A stretch of DNA of 25,180 bases from a candidate division SR1 bacterium (GTDB lineage Bacteria; Patescibacteriota; Gracilibacteria; Absconditabacterales; Absconditicoccaceae): positions 1-25,180 of the forward strand of contig BNUE01000014.1 in the NCBI GenBank assembly GCA_025997135.1, given 5' to 3'. The position numbers and the translations under genes were made by a program. Below, piece after piece: positions 1 through 8,541 of the stretch. The notes under the pieces are model-generated. The model was not told the DNA's origin, did not search any database, and was given only the letters and a program-made list of their open reading frames with translations. How positions within the stretch are numbered: position 1 is the stretch's first letter; each line of letters opens with the position of its first letter.

Positions 1-658
1 TGCAGTCGGTATCTGTCTTTGCGGCTGAACATCTGAATATATTGAGGGTGTATGATGTGTCTGAATTGACTTCTTGAAATTTGAGCTGTCAGTTTGTGCC
101 ATCGGTTAACTGGGTAAAGGAATCGAAAAAAGTAGGTAAAAGCTGTATGCCAATCTCAGGAATATAAATCCCAGCGACTTCACTGGATGAAATGTTAGTG
201 TTTTCACCTGTGGTTTCTTCAGTTTTTTCTAATCATGTGATATTATAAACTTCAATAATTGGGCTTTTTTGGTAAAACTTGTCTACTTTTCATCTGATGA
301 GCACTAGACCTGAGTAATTATTGAGAGCGACAACACTAGATTTGATCGCATAGATATTGCCATCATTGGCAGTGAGAGTATGAGTATTGGTAATATTATC
401 ACCATTTGCCTGTATAATTCATTGTAGAGATATTTCTTGTCAGAGAGAGAGGTTGGAAGCAGTGATTTGTCAGTTATCATCTGGAAGAACTGGAGCTTTT
501 GCTTTGAAATAAATGAAAGTAATGATAGCTAGGATAACTATCAGTAGAATAATTCGAATTCAGGCTCACGATCAGCTTTTTTTCTTGTTTGTATGAGATG
601 AGGTGCTAATGGTTTTCCTCTGGAAGTAATCATTTGTGGCAGGATATGAGGTAGTCAT
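1..658 (-). CDS. Membrane-anchored extracytoplasmic protein, OB-fold-like, C-terminus outside window
   Basis: Read with TGA=Gly, an open frame starts at the ATG complementary to 656-658 and runs off the left edge (about 219 codons seen). The first ~35 residues are polar with a Lys-Ser-Gly stretch, followed by one hydrophobic segment (about residues 36-53), so it is probably a single-pass protein with its body outside the membrane. Residues ~70-140 alternate short beta-like strands with GVI/GKV-type turns, a pattern that recalls OB-fold domains; this is a resemblance only. A Cys-x8-Cys pair near the visible end resembles Cys pairs in the neighbour upstream on the same strand. A TATACT box lies 6 bp before the ATG, suggesting a leaderless transcript. 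The function is not recognised. Confidence 0.75.
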
Positions 659-737
659 AGGGAAAGTATAAGAAATAATAAAAATACCTCTCTATGATAG
701 GAAAAAAAAAGTAGTTTGCAAGAAAAAAAATTGAAAT

Positions 738-2291
738 TTAAATCAGTTTGGAAGGGTAGTTCTGATTGATTATTATGAGAGGTGCAGCAAAAAAACTACG
801 ATCTTGGGCTGCATTACAGTTTGTACCATCGGTAGATTTGTTTCTATTTGTACAGGTTCGAGTAAAAATCTCTTTCAATTCTATCTGAGAAGTTGTAATT
901 CAATTTAATCATAATTTGCTTAACTGAGATTCTCTAGCAGTAATGACGCTTGTGTCAGCTTCAATTGTATTTAGTGAGGTGAATTTCCCGTGGATGAAAA
1001 GCTTGTGAGGGATGGTATATCAGTCGAAACCTGATCAGATGATGACACCATTGATGATGAAATTTCATTTGAGTATCTCTCAACTGGAAACTCCAGCAGT
1101 TGGACTATATAATCATAAAGCATCAAAAGACTTGAGGCTTCCTGTACTTCGCTCTTGCTTTAGGATTAGCTTTCATCAGTCAATAAATAGGTCTACTGGC
1201 TGCTGGTCAGCTTTTTGTAGATAAGAATATGGCACGATGACATCATGATCTTTTACGATTAGAGTTTGTCCTTCGTACTCTGATAGATATATTTCACCAT
1301 TTGCTCGAGATTCATTGATACAAGTTACTTTGTCGGTACGAGATGTTTTATTTCGTTGATCTCCACGACATAATGTCTCTGATGCTCTCTTGGCGGCATT
1401 TGTGAGAGATGATTGATTAACTTTTACAGTAGCAAATAGCTGAGATCTAGCGTCTTTTGATGGATCAGAGCCATAAATATTCCCAATGATTCATAAAATT
1501 TTAATCCATCGACTCTCTCTCTGGAGCATTCATACATCACATTGGACTTTGTCTGTCAAGATTCAGGTTCATATTACTGGTTCTGCAGTTCGAGTTAGGC
1601 TATTATTGTTTCCTGTTATGACTTTGTTGACTCCATCATTAAAAGCAGATATTACTGTCTCGATATCACCAGTATCGATAGGTCTACAGCCGACAAATCA
1701 GATACCACCAGCTATCACATCATATATCATCCCTGCAAAATACTGAATATTATCAAAATCCTCTATCATCACAAAAGTATTAGCAAAAGGTGAGGCTGGG
1801 ATAGGATTATTAACCCCTCCTACTATATGTGTTCCAGTGTACTGTAGTCATGCAATCATATTGTGTGTAACGGTCGTTCATGAGGTGTATTCATGTTCAA
1901 TGTATCCTAGAATAGCTGTTTCTCCATCTGGATTTGGATTTGTCCATCATGTACATTCTGTGTATAAACCTCAGTCGGTAGTTAAAGTTGTTGAGCTTAT
2001 ATTTTCTAAAGGCCATATAACTTCTCCTCTCCCCTGATTATAATATAAACCATTTATTTGACCTTCGCAATCAACACTTTCTCCAGCATTTGTAATCGTC
2101 TCTGAAACTGACTCTGGAGTACTGAGAAATAAGGCTCATGGGAAATGATTACCTCATACCATAAATGAAACTGGAGATAAAGTTTCTTCTGGGATGTCTG
2201 CTCAGACGTTAAAAATCAATATAGCAGCCGAACTGACTGAATAAAAAGCCACTAAACTCATCAATCCTAGAAATGGTTTGTAGATACGCAT
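738..2291 (-). CDS. Secreted/surface protein of unknown function (517 aa)
   Basis: Continuous 518-codon frame with TGA=Gly, ending in TAA. The N-terminus (MRIYKPFLGLMSLVAFYSV...) is a short basic start plus a hydrophobic stretch with small residues after it, a likely signal peptide ending near residues 22-25. The rest is rich in Thr, Ser, Asn and Gly and strand-forming, as in surface proteins. It contains cysteine pairs with a shared flavour: a C-x15-C unit (about 1320-1370) and a C-x11-C unit (about 815-858), both with Arg/Asn-Lys followed by Thr-Asp before the second Cys. A perfect sigma70-type promoter lies upstream. The next minus-strand gene begins 79 bp downstream. I recognise no domain. 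Confidence 0.8.
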
Positions 2292-2327
2292 ATATCGTAA
2301 GGATCATAAAATAAAATAATCCCCTAG

Positions 2328-2356
2328 AGTATACGGAATTTCCTAAATATTGTCAA
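2328..2356 (-). promoter_or_regulatory. Consensus promoter of the 738-2291 surface protein gene
   Basis: On the minus strand, TTGACA (2356-2351), a 17-bp spacer and TATACT (2333-2328). This is a near-perfect -35/-10 pair and leaves a leader of about 30 nt before the ATG at 2291. Confidence 0.75.
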
Positions 2357-2376
2357 CTTTGATTGAAAAAAAAGTC

Positions 2377-2404
2377 TGGACTTATGAAGAAAAATTATTA
2401 TAAT
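2377..2404 (+). promoter_or_regulatory. Promoter of tRNA-Arg
   Basis: TGGACT at 2377-2382, a 16-bp spacer and TATAAT at 2399-2404. Transcription would start about 10 nt before the tRNA. The 16-bp spacing matches other promoters in this window. It is divergent from the surface-protein promoter. Confidence 0.6.
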
Positions 2405-2419
2405 GGAAAAATATATTAA

Positions 2420-2491
2420 GCTCCCCTAGTTCAATGGATAGAATAGGCCCGTCCTAAGGGTTAGATGCTGGTTCGATTCCGGCGGGGAGTA
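2420..2491 (+). tRNA. tRNA-Arg (anticodon CCT)
   Basis: A full cloverleaf can be folded by eye. The acceptor stem is GCTCCCC with GGGGAGT (2484-2490) and discriminator A2491. The D stem is GTTC with GAAT. The anticodon stem is GGCCC with GGGTT around a seven-base loop whose bases 2453-2455 read CCT. There is a four-base variable region, and the T arm is GCTGG-TTCGATT-CCGGC. CCT decodes AGG arginine codons. No CCA is encoded. The downstream prepilin peptidase starts 14 bp later with no terminator between, so the two are probably co-transcribed. Confidence 0.93.
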
Positions 2492-2505
2492 AGCTAAAAA
2501 AACAA

Positions 2506-3351
2506 ATGACGATCGCATATACTCTTATTATCATAGTTCTCGGCTTGCTTTTCGGATCTTTCGGATCTGTGATTTTTTTTAGATTAAATGAATTGCCGAC
2601 CTGGAAAGTGATGAAGTGATTCCTATTTGGACGCTCGGAATGCCAGCATTGTCAACATACTCTCCAGCGATATGATTTATTTCCGATTTTTTCTTTTGTA
2701 TCGACTGGGTGAAAATGTAGATACTGCAAAAAGAAGCTTTCATGGCGGTATCCTGGCTTAGAAATTGGAACTGTACTGTGCTTTCTCTGAGTATATATGA
2801 TGATGGGCGAGATTAGCGTGATGAGTTGTCTGATTTCTATACTGGTTTGGCTGATTTTTCTCAATATGATGCGAGATTTCTATAGATATGAACTGCATAC
2901 TACTGCTAGTATCTGAGCCTGAATACTAGTAATCATACTGAATGTGATCTGAAAGACTGATTTTTTTTATTTTTGGGAAAATGTAGGAGTAGTAGTTGGA
3001 GTATTTGCTCTGATTTATCTGATGGGACGCTGGATTATATGGATAAAATATCGTCAGAGATGAGAATGATTTGGGTTTGGAGATGTGATATTTTCAGCTA
3101 TCATAGGCGGAATCTTTCCTCTGATGTTTCATAATCTGTTTTTACTGGATATTTTGCAGATTTTGTGTGTGTTTGTGATAGTATCGTGTATTTCGGGGAT
3201 TATTATGCGATTTGTGATGAATTTGTGCCAAAAAGAAAAAAAAGCTGATTTTAAACTCATTCCGTTCGTGCCTGCGATGAGTTTTGGACTTTTAGTAGTT
3301 CTGCTCTCCAAAAACTTTCTCTTGACTTTTTTGCATTTTGGGGTATACTAG
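2506..3351 (+). CDS. pilD: Prepilin peptidase / N-methyltransferase (type IV pilin processing)
   Basis: A 281-residue polytopic membrane protein of the GspO/PilD family. It cleaves the leader peptide of type IV prepilins at the membrane and usually methylates the new N-terminus. The N-terminal GSFGSV motif follows a first TM segment. Two CxxC pairs (C46/C49 and C71/C74) form the zinc site typical of bifunctional enzymes, and the RYPGLE motif follows. The catalytic aspartates are D124 in a DFYRYEL context, somewhat degenerate compared with the usual Asp motif, and D193 in FGFGD. About eight glycines are TGA, including two in the stretch just before D193. It starts at the first ATG after the tRNA and converges with rsmI 25 bp downstream. 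Pili in this group are thought to serve host attachment or DNA uptake (inference). Confidence 0.9.
3322..3349 (+). promoter_or_regulatory. Promoter-like element at the 3' end of pilD, pointing into antisense of rsmI
   Basis: TTGACT (3322-3327), a 16-bp spacer and TATACT (3344-3349), followed by AGAGGAT. The same layout with the same following AGAGGAT occurs at 22265-22298. If active, it would make a transcript antisense to the 3' end of rsmI, because no plus-strand gene follows until 4343. Confidence 0.35.
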
Positions 3352-3376
3352 AGGATTTGATATACCATTTTGTATT

Positions 3377-4057
3377 TTAAAGTGGACAAATCCCAATTAC
3401 AAATTCTCATTTTATCATCATTTTATCTGTTTGAGTAGAGTGGATCAGTTTTTCTAGCTCATCTAAATTACCTGTCCGATACTGCTCAAATATCTTGCTA
3501 ATCTCTCTGGCAATGCTAATTTTACCAGAAAAAGAAAGCTGTTTGAGTTCTGTGATTAGCTTTTCAATCCTATGTACTGATTCATAAAAAAAGGTGGGAG
3601 TCTGGTTGTTTATTATTTTTTTTAGTGCCGTTTGTCTGCCCTTTTTCTGTGGTAAAAAGCCTAGAAATGTAAAAATAGTCGTATCAAATCAAGCTCAAAC
3701 TATCGCTGGAACTAGAGCATTTGCACCTGGTAAAATAGAGTATGGAAGGTTGTGGTCGTTGCAAAGCTGGATGAGTGATTTTCAAGGATCGCTGAGTCAT
3801 GGAGTACCTGCCTCTGATACCATCGCTACATCATTGGTAGAGATCAGATTTTTATAATGATTTAATTTTCATCTGTCTGTAAAACTCGTAAGTGAATAAA
3901 ATTCCTTGTCTGAATAGTCAATTTCATACATTGAGAGTAATTTTCTCGCTGTCCTAGTGTCTTCACACAAAAAATATTTAATTTCGCCAAAAAGCTGGAT
4001 CGCACGTAGGGTAATGTCTTGTTTGTTTCAGATGGGAGTAGGTATAAAATATAACAT
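3377..4057 (-). CDS. rsmI: 16S rRNA (cytidine-1402-2'-O)-methyltransferase
   Basis: A 226-residue SAM-dependent methyltransferase of the tetrapyrrole-methylase fold that methylates the ribose of C1402 in the decoding centre of 16S rRNA. Family motifs are seen in order: IPTPIGN with Gly as TGA near the N-terminus, the LRAIQ helix, CEDTRTARKLLS, the SEAGTPGLSDPG loop, LPGANALVPAI, FLGFLPQKKGR, FYESVHRIEKL and AREISKIFEQYRTG. The usual length is about 280 residues, and the small C-terminal domain is shortened here. The start is the first ATG in frame, giving the expected MLYFIPT beginning. It converges with pilD and diverges from the 4343 gene. Confidence 0.9.
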
Positions 4058-4100
4058 ATTATCTATTGCTATTTGGATAAAATAATTTCTCTCAAGACAA

Positions 4101-4196
4101 ACCAGCCTCGGCAAGCTTGGCTGAAATATCGGGGCTTCCCGACTATCGAGACTGCCGTCCGTTTCACGAGACCAAGTCGCTTGTCGCCCCGCACCC
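4101..4196. repeat. GC-rich palindromic element in the rsmI-4343 intergenic region
   Basis: The gap 4058-4279 holds no gene. Inside it lies a GC-rich island unlike its AT-rich flanks. It has two small hairpins, CAGCC(4103-4107)/GGCTG(4119-4123) and TCGGG(4129-4133)/CCCGA(4138-4142). After them comes a stretch with GAGACCAAG and CGCTTGTCG that resembles the palindromic insert in argS (6380-6431). It is probably a degraded dispersed repeat. It could also be a small structured RNA. Confidence 0.4.
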
Positions 4197-4279
4197 CATA
4201 TTTTTTCCAGATTGTTAACTTTTATATTGAATCAGATGTTAGATAACAACTGAATTTTAATCGATTTTTTAAATTCCTC

Positions 4280-4307
4280 TTGACTTTTTGTAAAAAATGA
4301 GTATAAT
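4280..4307 (+). promoter_or_regulatory. Promoter of the 4343 gene
   Basis: TTGACT (4280-4285), a 16-bp spacer and TATAAT (4302-4307). The match with the promoters at 14252 and 16465 extends beyond the boxes (CCTC before the -35, AAAAATGA before the -10), so these form a family. AAAAGG at 4331-4336 is the probable ribosome site. Confidence 0.75.
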
Positions 4308-4342
4308 GAAGGATAAATGTAAAATTAAATAAAAGGTTCAAA

Positions 4343-4816
4343 ATGAATGCTGAAATAGAAGCAGAACTAAGATCGTTGCCATCACATTCTTTTATGGGAC
4401 AGCGATCGATTATCCGTGATGGGATAAAAAGAATTATTGAAGAGTCTAATAAAGCTGACGAATATTATATTTATCGTTATGCTATTGCGTATTCTTCACG
4501 AAATCCTACAAACACAAGTTATGACTGGGTAGACTGTCTAGAGTACACAGTCAACAAATTAAAAAACATGCATACAATTGAAGGAAAAATCGATCTTTGT
4601 TTGGATGTGTTTTATAAATTGAGAGCTGGGTATTACAAGGACACTACACTTTCATGTGGCGTAGTGGATGAAAAACTGAAGGTCATCGATAGCTTCTATA
4701 CTGAGCTTCGTAAAGAGTCGTCAGCTTTAGCATATCTCTTCTCGTTATTGCAGTATTCGATCGATAAGGGATTGAGCAGTGAATATAACACTGCGTCTGC
4801 TCACTGGGCAGATTAA
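4343..4816 (+). CDS. Hypothetical cytosolic protein (157 aa)
   Basis: A single gene with its own promoter upstream and a hairpin terminator just after the stop. The protein is mixed and charged with no signal peptide or membrane segment. The sequence pattern (residues ~20-60, ~65-100 and ~115-145) suggests an all-helical fold. Three cysteines are scattered. Its glycines all use GGN codons and none uses TGA, unlike argS next door. I recognise no family. It shares its promoter type with the cysteine-triplet genes at 14314 and 16527, which may mean common regulation (inference). Confidence 0.7.
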   Translation: MNAEIEAELRSLPSHSFMGQRSIIRDGIKRIIEESNKADEYYIYRYAIAYSSRNPTNTSYDWVDCLEYTVNKLKNMHTIEGKIDLCLDVFYKLRAGYYKDTTLSCGVVDEKLKVIDSFYTELRKESSALAYLFSLLQYSIDKGLSSEYNTASAHWAD

Positions 4817-4822
4817 ATTATT

Positions 4823-4866
4823 ATCCGTATGTTTAGGGTTTTCTCTAGATGTACGGATTTTTTTAT
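4823..4866 (+). terminator. Rho-independent terminator of the 4343 gene
   Basis: ATCCGTA (4823-4829) pairs with TACGGAT (4852-4858) and is followed by a run of T. It begins 6 bp after the stop codon. Confidence 0.75.
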
Positions 4867-4924
4867 AAATCTCTTTATTTTTGTGAGTATTTTAGTATAG
4901 ATATTATGATGTTTTACATAAATT

Positions 4925-6703
4925 ATGATAAAAATGCAGAAATATTTGAAATATTTAGCTGAATTGATAGCTGATAAACTGGGTAAATCTGTACCAGAGA
5001 TTGAATCTCAAATAACTCTCGCTCCTGAAAATATCCAGTGAGATTTAGCTTTTCCGTGTTTTAAATTCGCGAAAGAAAGGTCTGAAAATCCAGTACAATT
5101 TGCACAGAGTCTGGTGGCACAACTGCAGGGAATAGATCAGAGTTTTTTTACTGATTTTGTACAGGTATGACCGTATGTAAATGCAATTTTAGACGTAAAT
5201 AAGTTTGCGGATGATGTACTAGGAGAAATAAGAAAAAAGAAAGCTGACTATGGGGTGGGTGATGCTACTGATAGGGAAATTATCGTGGAATGACGACAGC
5301 CAAATACTCACAAGGCAGTACATATCTGACATATTAGGAATATTTTGGTGAGTGAAAGTGTGAGTAGAATACTAAAATTTGCTGGAAATAAAGTGGTGAA
5401 ATGCTGTTATCCAGGTGATATTTGAGCTCATGTGGCGAAATGGCTCTGGTATTATACCAATTTTTATGATGATAAATGACAGTTTCCGAGGGATAATTTT
5501 ACCCGTCGAGTATGACAACTCTATACTTTGGCTACAAAAACAGTAGACGAAAATCCTGACATCTATAAAACACAGATTGAAACTCTACAAAAACAGCTCG
5601 AAGACTGAGATCCCGTGTTATACAAGCTACGAGAAGAGACTAGAAAGCTGTGTCTAGATGATATGAAAAAGATATTTGCTGAGCTTGGAAGCTGAGATAT
5701 TGACAAATGGTATTTTGAGAGTGAAGTTGAAAAGCCAGGTATTGAGATAGTAAAAAATATGTTGGCTGAATGAAAGGCTCAGATCTCACAAGGTGCAGTG
5801 GCTATCGATCTAGAGGAGCGAAATTTGGGGCGATTTTTATTGCTGAAATCTACAGGTGCATCACTGTATTCTACAAAAGATATTGCACTTGCATTCAAAA
5901 AACGTGAAGATTATCCTGATTATGATATATCACTGTATGTCGTCTGAAGCGAGCAAGAACATCATTTTCAGCAACTTTTCAAGACTCTCGAAATTATAGG
6001 GTTTGATTATCAGCAGTTGCGTCATTTATCTTACTGATTGATAGATTTAAAAAGTGGAAAGATGAGTTCTCGTGATGGAAATATTATACTATATGAAGAT
6101 TTCCGTGATCAGCTGCTCGAGCAGGCAAAAGCTCTGATGGAAGGCAGAAATATCCCTGATGAAGAAAAACTTTTGATAGCGAGAAAAGTGGCATTTAGTG
6201 CGATGAAATTTGCTATTCTCCTGCAGGATAGTGAAAAAAGGATGACATTTGATGAAACTCAGGCACTATCTTTCGAGGGTGAGACCTGACCATATCTGCA
6301 GTACACTGTCGCTAGGATTAATTCTATTATGAGAAAGATAAGTGATTCGTTATTATTTACACTGGATTCTGTCCGTCAAGACGAGATTCCGCTTTGCGAG
6401 AACCAAGCCAAGTCACTTCGTTGAGAATGACTAAACGAGAAAGATGATATAGCTATCCTCGTCCATCTAGCCCAGTTTCCAGAAATAGTGCAGAAATCTG
6501 CCGTGAGTTATAAACCGAACTATGTCGCTAGATATTGTCTGGACTTAGCTCAGCTTTTTAATTCTTATTATCAAAAACATAAAATAATAGATGAAACAAA
6601 TATCCAGCTAACAAATCAGCGTTTGGGCTTGATCCAGGCGATTAAACAGGTGCTGGTGAATGGGTTTGATCTGCTGGGAATCGAAGAAATAGAAAATATG
6701 TAA
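4925..6703 (+). CDS. argS: Arginyl-tRNA synthetase
   Basis: A 592-residue class Ia synthetase that charges tRNA-Arg in the cytosol. The N-terminal tRNA D-loop recognition (ADD-like) domain ends with the VNAIL motif. The HIGH signature is H133-I-G-H, with its glycine encoded by TGA, in the context NTHKAVHIGHIRN. KMSSR is at residues 379-383, and the C-terminal DALR anticodon-binding domain is recognised by PNYVARYCLDLAQLFNSYY. Fifteen glycines are TGA by hand count. Residues ~486-502 come from a palindromic repeat sitting in the loop before the DALR domain. The start at 4925 is the first ATG after an in-frame TAA; the ATG at 4934 is also possible. A TATAGA box is nearby, but I see no strong -35. 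Confidence 0.93.
6380..6431. repeat. Palindromic repeat inserted in frame within argS
   Basis: Read on the minus strand it starts GTCATTCTCAACGAAGTGA and ends GGAATCTCGTC. This closely matches the GTCATTCTGAGCGAAGCGAAGAATCT type of dispersed palindrome known from many bacteria. It is carried in frame with three TGA/GGN-free joins and adds about 17 residues in a variable loop of ArgS, as Rickettsia palindromic elements do. Confidence 0.55.
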
Positions 6704-6729
6704 TTTTTTATCTAAATATTTAGTATAAA

Positions 6730-6945
6730 ATGTCTAAATTAGTAAAACATGGGCTTGTTTTGGTAGTTATCATCTGACTTATCGTATGAGGTTTCTGGAT
6801 GATGAGAAGTTATACGTCATATGAGGAATGTATAAAAGTGATGGTCTCAGAATTTAGCATAAATGAGCAAAAAGCTGAGACAATTTGTCAGGAAACGCTG
6901 TCTACGCCAGCATTACTTTTGAAAGTTTATCAATTATTAAAATAA
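6730..6945 (+). CDS. Small single-pass membrane protein (71 aa)
   Basis: A short frame with two TGA glycines inside its membrane segment, so it is not visible in the standard code. Residues ~8-25 are strongly hydrophobic, followed by a 45-residue charged tail containing two cysteines. It begins 26 bp after argS and ends in TAA. The next gene (LepA without G domain) lies in the same reading frame, with only three sense codons between this TAA and its ATG. TATAAA directly precedes the ATG. The function is unknown, and it is not a remnant of the LepA GTPase domain. Confidence 0.6.
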
Positions 6946-6954
6946 CTGAAACTT

Positions 6955-8394
6955 ATGACTACAATATCTCGCTGATTGATATTTGATTCGGTTTTCGATC
7001 CATATAAATGAGTTCTCGCTTACGTAAAAATAGTAGAGGGCAGTTTTAGATCTGGTGAAAAAGTGGATTTAATTCACTCAAAGACAAGCTTCGTATCGAC
7101 AGAAGTTGGGCATTTTGACCCTGAATATGTCGCAGATAAAGAATTGAGCGAATGACAAATTGGATATATTACTACTGGACAGAAATCAGTGCGTGATGTA
7201 CAAATCTGAGATACGATAATAACTGGAATTTGACTTTCAAAAGGTGAAGACTTGCAAAAGTACATTATTCCATGATTTAAAAAAGTGACTCCATACGTGT
7301 ATGCTGGAGTGTATCCGATCGATTCGACTGAATACGACAAACTCAAAGATTCACTGGAAAAATTATCATTGAATGATTCTGCTATCGAGTATGAAATAGA
7401 AGATTCTGGGGCATTGGGACTATGATTTAGATGCGGGTTTCTGTGAATGCTACATATGGATATTATCAAAGAACGCCTGCGAAGGGAATATAAACTGGAC
7501 ACGATTTTTACTATTCCGACTGTGGTATATCTAGTAAAATCCAAAAATTTATCAATTCAGCAGATCAAAACTGGAAATAATATAAAGAGTCTGATAATAT
7601 CAGGACTGTATGATACTATTCTAAGACAGGAGAATTTTCAACTCTCGGCAGAACAAAAACTATTTCTCGAGCAGAGTGGCTGAATTTTTGGGACAATGCT
7701 GGAAAAGGCTGAATATAGGGAATTAGTAGAGATTCTAAAGCCACGAATTGTCGTCAAATCATGAACAGAGATGATAGAACAGGGGATGATAGATAAAATT
7801 CAAGAACCTATTGCAGAGGTCGAGATAGTATGACCAAAAGAATTTGCCTGAAACATTATGGCTCTCGCTCAAGAGTATAGGTGAAATCTGAAATCTATGG
7901 AATATCTGGACGAAGAACGTGTGGTGTGGCACTATAGTTTGCCAATGTGAGAGATTATTATCGATTTTTATGATAGACTGAAATCTGCGACAAAGGGTTA
8001 TGCAACTATGAATTATGATTTCAGATGATATGAACCTGCAGACTTGGTAAAACTGGATATTTTTATAAATAATGAGAAAGTCGAGGCTTTGACGCGAGTA
8101 GTGCATAGTGATAAGGCTTATTATCTATGACGTGAGGCAGTAGAAAAGCTAAAAACTCTGATTCCAAAACAACTGTTTTCTATCCCAATTCAGGCAGGAC
8201 TATGAAATAAAATGATCGCTCGTGAGACAATAAGTGCGATGAAAAAGGATGTCTTGGCTAAATGTTATGGATGAGATGTAAGTAGAAAAAGAAAATTACT
8301 TCAAAAACAGAAAGAATGAAAGAAAAGGATGAAAGCAATATGAAATGTAGAAGTACCGACAAGTGTTTTTATCGATATGATCTCTAGAAATTAG
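6955..8394 (+). CDS. LepA/EF4-like protein lacking the GTPase domain
   Basis: The 479 residues align along their whole length with elongation factor 4 (LepA), a ribosome-binding back-translocation/biogenesis factor, but only from domain II onward. It begins [19 protein letters not shown] (domain II). It continues with [16 protein letters not shown] and LSLNDSAI (domain III), [21 protein letters not shown] (157-175), the [20 protein letters not shown] region (domain V), and the LepA-specific C-terminal domain with [23 protein letters not shown] (C437-Y-G-G-D). The ~185-residue G domain with its P-loop is absent. Only 250 bp separate it from argS and those encode an unrelated membrane protein. 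An in-frame TAA lies four codons before the ATG, so no longer start is possible. It carries many TGA glycines and no other stop. Confidence 0.88.
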
Positions 8395-8412
8395 ACTAAA
8401 AACTAAAAAAGA

Positions 8413-8429
8413 CTCAACAATATGTTGAG
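8413..8429. terminator. Hairpin after the LepA-like gene
   Basis: CTCAACA and TGTTGAG surround the loop ATA. There is an A-run before it but no T-run after it on the plus strand, so it looks like a terminator for minus-strand transcription, or a 3'-end stabilising hairpin for the plus transcript. No minus-strand gene is present nearby. Confidence 0.4.
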
Positions 8430-8506
8430 CCTAGAAGTTAACTTTAGATAAAAGAATTAAGCTTTATCAGTATACTCAAAAAAATTAAAAAGTCAAGGGA
8501 TTTTTT

Positions 8507-8535
8507 TTGCAAAATAAAGAAAAAATGGATATACT
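8507..8535 (+). promoter_or_regulatory. Promoter of the 8542 gene, likely leaderless
   Basis: TTGCAA (8507-8512), a 17-bp spacer and TATACT (8530-8535). The ATG at 8542 lies 6 bp after the -10, about where transcription should start. A GGAGG at 8536-8540 is only one base from the ATG, too close to work as a normal ribosome site. Confidence 0.6.
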
Positions 8536-8541
8536 GGAGGT

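Noticed and set aside
5321..5332. TGA as tryptophan (code 4)
   Set aside because: In the HIGH motif of ArgS and the GG motif of AbiEii the residue must be glycine, and TGG is used normally for Trp.
7074..8106. Minus-strand open frames inside the LepA-like gene
   Set aside because: They overlap a frame that matches LepA along its whole length and encode no recognisable domain.
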